Shown here in pieces: positions 41,955-50,904 of a stretch of DNA of 64,000 bases. The notes under the pieces are model-generated. The model saw nothing but the letters and a program-made list of their open reading frames with translations. It had not been told where the DNA came from and ran no database searches. Within the stretch, counting starts at the first letter, position 1, and each line of letters starts with the position of its first letter. The position numbers were made by a program, and so were the translations under genes. Origin of the DNA: Raffaelea ambrosiae (taxonomy: Eukaryota > Ascomycota > Sordariomycetes > Ophiostomatales > Ophiostomataceae); NCBI GenBank assembly GCA_002778195.1, contig PCDI01000003.1, forward strand, positions 2,625,913 to 2,689,912, in the 5' to 3' direction.

Positions 41955-42840
41955 CTACTCCACATAACGAAAAAGGGGGCTGTCATCGCCCAGTTCCATC
42001 AGCTCCTCCTCCGTGTACCTTGCATGGATCTCCTCTGTCGACATGTCCCGGTCGGCCTTCTTAAACGTGTATCTTAGATAGATCGCAGTGACAAGAGATA
42101 TGACAATGACACCATGAGGGACGCCATAGCCGGTCCAATAGTGGGGGGCCTCTTTTGCCAGGTAGATGTTGGTGCTTGCCACGCCGCCGAGATTGCCCAC
42201 AGAATCATGAGAGCCATGCTGGCTGATCTCTTCCAGGGACCTGTGAGATTGTTTGCTGTTTACTGTTAGCATGTGCACGAATCGAAAGAGCGATAGTTCC
42301 CACTTACCTGTCCATGCCACAGAGACTCGTGGCCACGAGAAACAGCGTAAAGTACAAGGCACCGGGAGCTTCCTTTGGGAATGGTCACCAGACCAATCAT
42401 GCTGATGCCCCCCACAACGAAAGGCCAGATGACATAGAGAGACCGGTCGCCTGCTCTGTCCGAGAAATAAGCAGCCACCAGTAGAGATATTACGGCTGCC
42501 ACGTAGACGGGGATCGCCAGGAGTCGCTGCGCATGTTGCTAGCTAGCTGGGGATGCACGGTATAGGGCTATTCTCAACTCACGACAATCACGGCTGTGTA
42601 GCCAAGCTCGGCAATAACTGCCGGCAGGTCCTAGATGGGCCTTGGTTTGTCAATAGTTAAACGAGAAGAACATTGCATACTTCTTAGTACACAATACACA
42701 TACCCATAAATTAGAATGACACGGCCCCTGTGGAAGACGACCACACCTTATAGTCCTTGAAAGCCGACCAGACATACTTCTATTTGAATGGCTGTTGCGC
42801 ATTGTACTGTCCGGAATGGGCCCCAATATTAAACTGTGAG
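41955..42840 (-). pseudogene. dead MFS permease (ACS family), N-terminal half missing
   Basis: The C-terminal half of a Dal5/Tna1-type permease is readable, but only with several lesions. Upstream to downstream: GQYNAQQPFK, a TAG stop, KYVWSAFKDYKVWSSSTGAV, a TAA stop, then after intron-like gaps LPAVIAELGYTAVIV, RLLAIPVYVAAVISLLVAAY, FSDRAGDRSLYVIWPFVV and IGLVTIP. A one-base frame change at about 42368-42372 (an extra G) is needed to reach APGALYFTLFLVATSLCG. The tail is NIYLAKEAPHYWTGYGVP to FRYVE-stop. The N-terminal six membrane segments are absent upstream. Two stops and a frameshift make a sequencing artefact unlikely. TGG to TAG and CAA to TAA fit C-to-T type changes, as in RIP, but the number is small. 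Confidence 0.75.
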
Positions 42841-43316
42841 TGCAGACAATGAAGGCGAAATCCCGTGAGGAGCGGCCGACCCACTCCCGTGGCCGGCTCG
42901 GAGTCGACCTTGATGCGAGACGCTTATACCAAAATGTGACGGTAGCTTTAAAACGTCACATAACAGATCATGGCGGCCACGGAGGCTATCTTACTTGAAA
43001 CCGTGGAGAAACGTCAGTGTTAGGAGAAGAAGCATACGAATAAGCTGAAAATGCGTTAAAGCGCGACCTATAATTATTGTGCTTGTTGTTATGCTTGTGA
43101 CCCTGTCCTGAACTCCTAAAATACGAAATAACCAGAGATACAACATCGTCCGATTGGGTACACATTTCGAGTTACCTACCGGTTGGCTCTAAACAAACTA
43201 TGTCGTGTTTCACACGAATCACCAAAACTTTGCCACGGGAGAGCCTCGAGTTCATAGAAGAAAACATCATTCCCTATCTCGTCTTTGCACACACAATTTC
43301 TTTCCTTGACACCGAC
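42841..43316. other. AT-richer intergenic region
   Basis: No gene or repeat recognised between the permease relic and the 3' end of the NLR-derived gene. Confidence 0.35.
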
Positions 43317-46300
43317 CTATGACGGTAAACGGTGCGAATGTCGAGCAATCCCAATCGACAAACAGACCAAAAATGCTGGGATGAGGACAATCAATGTGCC
43401 TGGGTATGAGAAGACAGTGACTGCATTCTCTTGCTGACAGGATTTGGCTAGCGAGCAAGAATGGACCGTAGGAGCCTTTTCCCCTGGCCTGTCGAATTGC
43501 TCTGGTCGTTCCAGCCGTTCCGGTTCTTTCGGTGCAACCATGTCAGAAGCGATGCTGGGCATAGCGGCAGCCTTGGCAACTTCGGGCTGCACCGGCGTCG
43601 CGGCCTCTTGGTCACAAACAGGCGGCACATGGACACTTGGAGAAGTACTGAGAGAGCTCGTCATGGCTGTTGAAGACGCCGTCATGGCATCCTGGTTGTC
43701 CAGTGACTCGTCCAGAGACACGATGCTGCGATCGAGCGTGCCGTCGTCACTTTGGGCTTCGCCCTTGTCATCAGTCGGCGTTTTGTCGTCGCTGGGGTCC
43801 TGTTCCCCGTCGACCATTTCACGCACGAGCCAGTCTGACGGCTCGAACAGGCGTGCCGAACGATAGACTTGCAGCGGTGCTTGTCCCGTGATGTTGTCCT
43901 GGAGCATGAAGTCGAGGACATGATCGACTAGGCTGGCCCAAGACGGGCCCCCTGGGTTGTTCCGCTCCTCGACTGGGGGTTGCATCGTGTGGACTAGCGT
44001 GTGCAGTTTCCGCATCGAAGCCACACCTTCCGAGAAGGCCCCGATTAGGCAGAGAGCCTCCAGCCAAAACAGAGACTTGGTTCTTAGAAACTCGGAAACG
44101 TTGTTTTGATCGCCGTCGCCGAGCTGCGTGCTGCTCTCGCCAGAGACAAAATCCCCGAGGTGGTGTGCCCAATAGACACAGGCGTAATGGACAGTGGCGA
44201 GGGGATCGGGGTCCGGCGTCGCAATGTCGCGAGCGAGAGTGTCGGATTGGTCCAAAGGAATGCCGTACATATTTCGGCTGAGCTTCATCTCGAGACCCGC
44301 AACGCACCGCGAAAAGATGCGGTTGTGAACGACCCCCTGTCCGTCTGGGAAGAGAGTGGTGGACCCGAGAAGAAACTCTCTAGTTGGCTGGTCTACCACA
44401 TGGATGGCAGTCGTGCTTGAGCAAGCCCGGCTACCAGATTCATCTTGCTGCACGGCTAGAAATGCATCACACTTCCGTACCAGGTCTTCGACGGAATCGG
44501 GGCAGTTGTCCTCCTCGATCGCGATCAGAAGACACAACTCTCCTAGAGACAGCGGGCGGTAGGCCAAAGAGACAGTGGCGAGGATGGACAGAAGGATGGG
44601 CCGAAGATGGTCATTTTCGGTGCTCAGAAGGTCCCCCAGAAGTCTTGTATAGCGCTCGTCTAGACTCTCTGCAATTTCTTTGGTGCTTGGCTGTTCTGCA
44701 TCGATATTCTCCGTCCCGACTTCATATGCGCCATCTTGCTGACTTGCTATTTCAGGTACCTCCAATTTTATATCTACCATCTCTGTGTCGGCATTCTCGG
44801 CAGTCTGACCTTTGTCGGTGGTTGGCAGCTCGGGGCTATGAGATTTCATCAGAAGATTGTCATCCGGGGTGGCAACTAGACCGGTATCCGGAGTGACCTG
44901 GTTGTTGTCGTGCTGTTCAGATGTGGTCCCAGGAGTAGAAGTGTCGGACGCAATTTCGACTGGGCGTTCGACTGATTCTTTGACGGGCTCTTCAACTGAG
45001 GGTTCGACTGTCTTCTCAATTGGGACTACGACTGGTGCTGCCACTGGTGCTTCGACGGGCCTTTTGAGTGGCTCCTCCACGGGTGCTTCAGCTAGGACCT
45101 CGACAGGCTCTTCGACCAGTGCTTCGACTGTCTCTTCCATGGGCACTTCGACTGGTTCTTCAACTAAGACTTTGACTGGATCGTCAACTGGTGCTTCGAG
45201 TGTGGTGTCGATTGTTTCTTCCATGGATACTTTGACTGGTTCTTCGATCGGTGTTTCGACTGGGGCTTCGGTTGGCTCTTTGACTGGTTCTTCGACTAGT
45301 TCTTCGACTGGTTCTTCGACTGAGGCTTCGACCGGGGCTTCAACTGGCTCTTCCACTAGGGGTTCAACTAGGACTTTGACTGGATCATCAACTGGTGATT
45401 CGAGTGCGACGTTGATAGTTTCTTCCGTCGATACATTTACTAGTTCTTCGATAGGTGTTTCGACTGGGGCCTCGCCTGGCTCCTTGGCGGGTTCTTTGAC
45501 TGGTTCTTCGACCGAGGCTTCGACCGGGGCTTCAACTGGCTCTTCAACTAGGACCTTGACTGGATCATCAGCTGGGGCTTCGAGTGTGACGTCGATAGTT
45601 TCTTCCATCGAAACCACCACTGGCTGTTCAATCGGTACTTCAACTGGGACTTCCTCTGACGGAGACGGTGCATTCGGCGCCGGCATCTTGGCCTCCAATT
45701 GATTGTCCTCCAGGCCAATCAGAGGTACAACAACTTCTCCGTGTGTATCTGCCCCTTCGTCTTTCTCGTTTGGACCGATCGCCGGTGCTGCCTCTTCGAC
45801 CGGCTGGTCTACACTCTGCGAAGTGTTCTCCCGGATCTCTTCTGGGGCCAATTGGATGTCGGAAGCTTCCGTGGGGGTAGGTGTATCCGTGGTCGTCTCG
45901 TTGTGGGTTGTTGGTGACACATCGATAGATTCAGAGGGGGCTGCTGTGGCCTCCGGCCCGGTTTCGCCGGCCGAAGACGGCGAGGTAGGGTCGGAAGGAG
46001 TCGTGACTATCTCGCTCTCGGGGTGGCTCTTTGGGGATGGAGGGACGTTGTCGGGGATTGGCGTGTCTGCCGGCTCGCGTACTGCTCCAACAATAGGAGT
46101 GGTATCCTGAACAGTTGGCACTATGTCCTGGGACGTGTCTTTGGTGCTTGGCAGAGATGCAGCAACGTTCTCCGGTTTGCTTGATTCTGCCTCCGAACTT
46201 CCGGGGATTGTCGGCGGTGTAAGGTCCTCTGGAATACGTGTATGGGTCGACGAAGCCGTGTGTCCGTCGCTGGCGGCTGCTGCGCTCGGGGGGTTCGACG

Positions 46301-46385
46301 CCTTTCGTTCATGGCCGCGGTCCTTTCTGCCCAGATGCAAGAGACGCTGCTTGAGCCTCTCTACTCGATGCTTTTCGGTAGGCAT
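43317..46385 (-). CDS. NLR-derived protein: Val-Glu-Pro repeat plus post-NACHT region and C-terminal membrane segment, no NACHT
   Basis: Single-exon protein of 1022 residues. The N-terminus is basic and amphipathic (KHRVERLKQRLLHLGRKDRG), like the leader of many fungal NLR-like (STAND) proteins. Residues about 30-230 are Ser/Thr/Pro-rich. Residues about 230-480 are imperfect acidic repeats of the type EEPVEAPVEASVEEPVK. From residue about 578 the sequence matches the region that follows NACHT in fungal NLRs: SILATVSLAYRPLSLGELCL, DSVEDLVRKCDAFLAV, VVDQPTREFLLGS, VHNRIFSRCVAGLEMKL, TPDPDPLATVHYACVYWAHH, then FLRTKSLFWLEALCLIGAFS. No P-loop, Walker B or any ATPase motif is found, and no WD40, ankyrin or TPR repeats follow. 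Instead there is a Ser-rich spacer and a hydrophobic segment (LIVLIPAFLVCLSIGIA) 7 residues before the end. The frame is open throughout, which argues against simple decay. Function unknown; possibly a partner, decoy or inhibitor of an intact NLR. Confidence 0.8.
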   Translation of the reverse strand: MPTEKHRVERLKQRLLHLGRKDRGHERKASNPPSAAAASDGHTASSTHTRIPEDLTPPTIPGSSEAESSKPENVAASLPSTKDTSQDIVPTVQDTTPIVGAVREPADTPIPDNVPPSPKSHPESEIVTTPSDPTSPSSAGETGPEATAAPSESIDVSPTTHNETTTDTPTPTEASDIQLAPEEIRENTSQSVDQPVEEAAPAIGPNEKDEGADTHGEVVVPLIGLEDNQLEAKMPAPNAPSPSEEVPVEVPIEQPVVVSMEETIDVTLEAPADDPVKVLVEEPVEAPVEASVEEPVKEPAKEPGEAPVETPIEELVNVSTEETINVALESPVDDPVKVLVEPLVEEPVEAPVEASVEEPVEELVEEPVKEPTEAPVETPIEEPVKVSMEETIDTTLEAPVDDPVKVLVEEPVEVPMEETVEALVEEPVEVLAEAPVEEPLKRPVEAPVAAPVVVPIEKTVEPSVEEPVKESVERPVEIASDTSTPGTTSEQHDNNQVTPDTGLVATPDDNLLMKSHSPELPTTDKGQTAENADTEMVDIKLEVPEIASQQDGAYEVGTENIDAEQPSTKEIAESLDERYTRLLGDLLSTENDHLRPILLSILATVSLAYRPLSLGELCLLIAIEEDNCPDSVEDLVRKCDAFLAVQQDESGSRACSSTTAIHVVDQPTREFLLGSTTLFPDGQGVVHNRIFSRCVAGLEMKLSRNMYGIPLDQSDTLARDIATPDPDPLATVHYACVYWAHHLGDFVSGESSTQLGDGDQNNVSEFLRTKSLFWLEALCLIGAFSEGVASMRKLHTLVHTMQPPVEERNNPGGPSWASLVDHVLDFMLQDNITGQAPLQVYRSARLFEPSDWLVREMVDGEQDPSDDKTPTDDKGEAQSDDGTLDRSIVSLDESLDNQDAMTASSTAMTSSLSTSPSVHVPPVCDQEAATPVQPEVAKAAAMPSIASDMVAPKEPERLERPEQFDRPGEKAPTVHSCSLAKSCQQENAVTVFSYPGTLIVLIPAFLVCLSIGIARHSHRLPS
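44990..45650 (-). repeat. degenerate tandem repeat coding Val-Glu-Glu-Pro units
   Basis: Imperfect 12 bp-based units (variants of ggttcttcgact on the + strand) with higher-order blocks, for example around 45130-45250 and 45360-45450, which resemble each other over about 100 bp. The frame is kept throughout, giving an acidic Pro-rich rod. Confidence 0.85.
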
Positions 46386-48009
46386 AGTGTGGCCAGCTGA
46401 ATCGGCGGGTCCTTGACGTCAATTGAGCGTGTTTTCCAGTGCCAATTGGACTGGGAGGAGTCTCAATTGGGATGCCAAAAGAAAACGAGGGAGGATATGT
46501 ATGGGAATGGCAATCTACCAAGCCCCCTTTCCTTCTCGTTTTTTTTTTTTTCGTTCGTTTCCTTCCCCCCCTTTATTATTCTTTTCCACAGTCTGGGACT
46601 TGCTTTCCCCGACAGGTGATTTGACCTATCGTCCAGACCCTCTGGCCTTTGTCCGAGAGTTCCCTGGCATGGCCTGATTCGACACTGCCGACGTGAAGCA
46701 CAATTGCACAGAAAGCCGATCTCCTACCGGAAACGGCAGCAGTCGAAAAGACGTTTCTTCCCGAGTGGTGTGACTGGGGGCGAAGGCCACTTTTTTTCAC
46801 CCGTAAAATGGGGGGCCGGAACAGACAACCATCTCCACCACAGCCCGCTGGCCTGGGAGGCTCGGGCGCTTTGTTCTTTGTTGTTGTCGCTTTGCTGGGT
46901 GGGCTGACCTCCCATTCTCATGACGGCGCGGTCATCTGTGCAGGGCCGTCGGACGCTAGAACCGGCAGGAACATGCGCTGGGCGGCCAAATGGGTTCCAG
47001 ACCAGCCGAGGTTGTGGGGCCTGCGGCTCACTGCGCCAGGAACAGCTGTCCAAAAAGAAAAGAAAAAAGAAAGTTAGTAATTACAGTCATATACCGCGTG
47101 TATCATTGGTGGAGACTGGGTGGACAGAGCTTCGTCAAGTACCCGCCGAAAGTGTAGATGGACGTCGTGAAGCACACCTGGTCAATTTGACCTCGACCTG
47201 GACCGGGCGCGTTTTGGCAGTCAAGAGCAAAGTGTTTCTCGCAGGAAGTGTCTAGCACAATGCGTATCACAGGAACACCTATGAACGTCCTCTGCTGATG
47301 CACCTCGGGTTACGTCTGGAAGACACCTGGAAACGGTGGCCTAGAAGAAACGATAGACTTGGCCGTGAAGGATCTGGCCCTGCATGTGGCCTGGGGTGCG
47401 AATGCGGGTTTCTGTATTGAACTTGACAGCCCAGTCCGAGAACCGACAGCGCGGAAGATGCTGGTACATTTTCGCTCCCCAGCGACGAAGTCCACGGCCA
47501 AGGACAGGATCACGGTACACGGTACACCCTCTCCACATGAAGAAAGCGGGAGTGGCTTACACCAGGAGGCTGCATGCTTTTAATAACAATGATTCGACGC
47601 CTTATCATGTATTGTTCCTTTTTTCTCGGCTATAGGCCGCCTTTTTCTCAGCATTAGTCGGTATAGCCAAAACCTGCATCAAGCCCGTCCTGCATGCAGA
47701 TCGCCCCGAGTCCCAAGAAAGCCGCATGTGTAGGCAGAGATGATGACATAAGACGTACGCAACTGTGAGCAGCCGACCTGATATCCTATCATGGCTGACT
47801 GGGAGCCGGCCTGGCGCGGGGTGATTGCACTGATCCCGGAAGGAATGGGAGGCGCATTGCCCGACCGGATCCATTCTCCACCAGGGCAGATAACAGACGA
47901 GGCGCCCGGCCATGCAATCCCTTCCAACGCCTCCTGCCAGTGCCATTCATCCGCAGACATAGCGCAACTTTCTTCCCGTTGTCTTGACCAATTCTCCAAC
48001 ACAGACAGC
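46386..48009. other. intergenic region
   Basis: No supported gene. The T/C-rich tract at 46500-46600 lies upstream of the minus-strand gene. Frames within 46700-47650 are short and unconvincing. The last 200 bp are open in the amidase frame from 47791, but family N-termini support the start at 48010. Confidence 0.4.
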
Positions 48010-49897
48010 ATGACCATGGCGGCCTGGGAGTCTGCTGCTCGAGATATGCGCGAGGCCTTGGACGCTGCCATCTTGCCAAAGTGGAAGTTGCCGCCCGGCG
48101 TCGCCATCGACGCAGCGCTCGCCGGCATTCTGTCGGACCAAGACCTGAAGCTCACCGAGCTGGATGCGTCCACGCTTGTCGGCAAGCTGGCCCGTGGCGA
48201 GGTCCAGTCCGAGCAGCTCACGGGGGCATTCTGCGCCCGTGCCGCCATCGCCCACCAGCAGGTCAACTGTCTCGCCGTGTTCTTCCCCGAGCAGGGTCTG
48301 GCGCGCGCAAGAGAACTCGATGCCCACCTGGCCCGGACGGGGACGCCCGTCGGCCCCTTGCACGGACTGCCCGTTGCCCTCAAGGTCGGCTGTCCACGTG
48401 TCCGCCATGTTGGAAGAGACCTCGTCGCTGACACGGCCGACCCGTAGGATACATACGACCTGCCCGGATACGCGACCACCTGGGGCTACGCAGCCAACGC
48501 ACAGCACAGGGCGACGCGCGAGTCGGCCGTGGTCAAGATCCTGCGGCAGGCCGGCGCCGTCTTCTACGCCAAGACCACCATGCCCCAGGCCGGCATGATG
48601 CTCGAGACTGTGAGCAATCTCTTTGGCCGGACGCTCAACCCCCGGGACCCGGCGTTTGGCGCGGGCGGCAGCTCCGGCGGCGATGGTGCGCTGATTGCCC
48701 TGCGCGGCACCCCCGTGACGCCGTCCACCGACGCGGGCGGCTCCATCCGCGCCCCCGCCGCGTTCAACGGCCTCTATGCGATCCGGCCCACAGCCGACCG
48801 CGTGCCCAAGCGCGGCATGAAAAGCGTCGAGTCGGGCCAGCAGAACATCCGCGTCGCGTGCGGGCCGCAGGCACACAGCCTGGCCGATGTCCGGCTGCTG
48901 ACAGAAGTGATCGTGGCTTGGCCCGAGGCACGCTACGACCCGACGTGCATGCCCGTGCCGTGGCGCCGCGACGCGGCCACCGTGGAAGCGCTGCCCGAAA
49001 AGCTCGCCCTGGGCTACTGGGAGTGGGACGGGGTGGTCATGCCGCACCCGCCGATCCTGCGGGGCTTGCGCGAAACAGCCGCCAAGCTGCGGGCGGCCGG
49101 CCACGAAGTCATCCCCTGGGCCATGCCGTTTGACTGCTGGGAGGCCTGCAACGTCTATGTAAGGCGGCCGTGCCGACAAGACGAGACGACGCGCACACTG
49201 ACGGAACCAACCAGATGGCCATTTACTACCAATGCGGGAACAAGGCGAGCAAGGACATCCTGGCCCAGGCGGGAGAGGCCTTCATGCCGGCGTACCAGAC
49301 GATGCTCGATCTCTACGGTGTCGGCGACACGCCCATCGACGCGCAAAAGCTGTTGCAAGTAGGTCTGCCGCCCGTCTACTACTACGTCCCGCATGCTGAC
49401 CGATTCGCCCACCCAGCTGGTCCAGCAACAAAACAAGTACCGCGAGGCCCTGTCCGATGCCTGGGATGCCACCAAGGAAAAGACGAGCACGGGCCGCCCC
49501 ATCGATGGCCTTCTCAGCCCGGTTGCGCCGATGGCTGGCTATCCGCACGACTTCCTGCCGTGGTGGGGATACACGGCTCTGTACAACCTGGTGGACTATC
49601 CGTCGACCGTCCTGCCTGTCAAGACCATCGCGATCAACGAGAAGGACGATCCCAAAGACCGTGCATACAAGGCCCAGGACAATCCCTTTGACCGGGCGTG
49701 CCAGGACATCTGTATGTGCCACCCCCCCCCGTCTTTCGACTGGTGGAGACTAACAACAGACGGCAGACGACCCCGTCCGCTGGAAGAACATGCCCGTGGC
49801 CATTCAGATTGTGGCACGTCCCTTTGACGACGAGGAGCTGATTGCTGTGACAGATGCGATCGACAGGGTCGTCAACAGCGATTGCCCTGCGTGTTAG
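48010..49897 (+). CDS. amidase (amidase-signature family, acetamidase-like)
   Basis: Hydrolyses a carboxamide to acid and ammonia with a Ser-Ser-Lys triad, probably in the cytosol and for nitrogen use. Five exons (48010-48384, 48448-49158, 49215-49358, 49417-49711, 49767-49897) give 551 residues, the usual length for fungal acetamidases. The start MTMAAWESAARDMREALDAA fits the family. The catalytic Lys is in LHGLPVALK at the end of exon 1. The signature loop is AGGSSGGDGALIALRG, with the bridging Ser, and the nucleophile Ser is in STDAGGSIRAPAAFNGLY. The C-terminal WKNMPVAIQIVARPFDDEEL is conserved. Intron 1 needs a non-standard GTCGGC donor; a stop codon occurs in it if it is unspliced. The last two exons overlap the antisense gene that ends at 49634. 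Confidence 0.9.
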
Positions 49898-50904
49898 GTA
49901 GTCGGTGTTCCGTGTTCTGTAGGCTGTTCTTGCCCATTTGTCGCCATCCAAGTTGGCGTGCAGAGTCTCCATAGATACTGCAAAGTAGTCAAATCCCAGT
50001 ATGTAATCTCGTGGTCCATCTGAAAACCTAAAGCCCACAGTGGCTCCGTCAAACTCGTCTTGCGCCATGGCTTCGGAGGTGTCTCGTGCATTCCAGACAT
50101 CGTAGTCGACGGTGGGAAACGAGGGCCATATCGTCGCAGCTTTGGAGACGGCTTCACAGAGGACGATCAGAGCAGTCCGTCGGAAGGATTGGTACTGGAA
50201 GCAACGAGAGTGTTGTTCCCCCCTGCAGACGACGACGCGGGCGGCAGGTACCACTTGTAGTCGTTGTTGCTCCCGACAAACGCCGCAATAGACACACTCC
50301 TCGTCCGCGTGGTCCCCTACTGCTTTTCGGCGACAGAGGACGTAACATTCGTCTGTTCCCACCTCGACCGACTGGGTTGGAAGCTTGCTGGGGATGGCCC
50401 CGCACACGACGACAGACGTAGTCGCGGGAGACGAAGACTGCTGCGAGAAAAACTGGATTCTGCAACGTTCGGACCTGGCGATGACGACCAGGACAAGAAA
50501 TTACAGCGGAATGGCCCCCCGGCACGTCTCACTGGGCGGACCAAATCGGCTGGGGCTGGATGTCGGTCCGCTGCGGCTGCAGCACCGGGCAGCAATTTCG
50601 GGAGGCGCGCAAACTCCGGCTCCGACGCGAGCCTGTCGACAAGGCGGCATTCCAGGCCCATCCGACACGCGTGCTGGAGGGCAAACCAGTCGGCCGTGGA
50701 GCACGCAGCGAGCAGCAGCATGCCTCGTCCGCTGTCCGGGCAGGGTGTCGAGGAAAACAGACTCTTCATCGCCGGGGTCAGTGCTTCCTGGACGCAGCGG
50801 TCGCCAACCGACGCCGCAGAGCGGAGAGCAACAGGCAGCGCGGTGGCGACCTCTGCCGTATGCCGCCGAGGCTGTCCGTGAAGAAAGACGTTGTCGTTGG
50901 CCAT
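49634..50904 (-). CDS. hypothetical Cys-rich protein, antisense overlap with amidase 3' end
   Basis: No family recognised. Two exons fit in phase. Exon 1 is 50904-50533 (MANDNVFLHG at the start, ending PADLVRP), with donor GTGAGA. Exon 2 is 50440-49634 after a strong acceptor (tttttctcgcag). The product is about 392 residues. Exon 1 has an Ala/Leu-rich helical segment (MLLLAACSTADWFALQHACR). Exon 2 begins with a Cys-rich part (VVCGAIPS, then DECYVLCRRKAV and ECVYCGVCREQQ) whose paired Cys suggest metal binding. It then has a compact region (VGFRFSDGPRDYILGFDYFA). The final 88 codons lie antisense to the last two amidase exons, so the true 3' end may be earlier through an unseen intron. The in-phase splice without forcing is the main support. 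Confidence 0.45.

Noticed and set aside
50154..50525. Alternative frame in the unknown antisense gene implying a frameshift pseudogene
   Set aside because: An acceptor at 50441 puts the Cys-rich frame in phase with exon 1, so no frameshift is needed.
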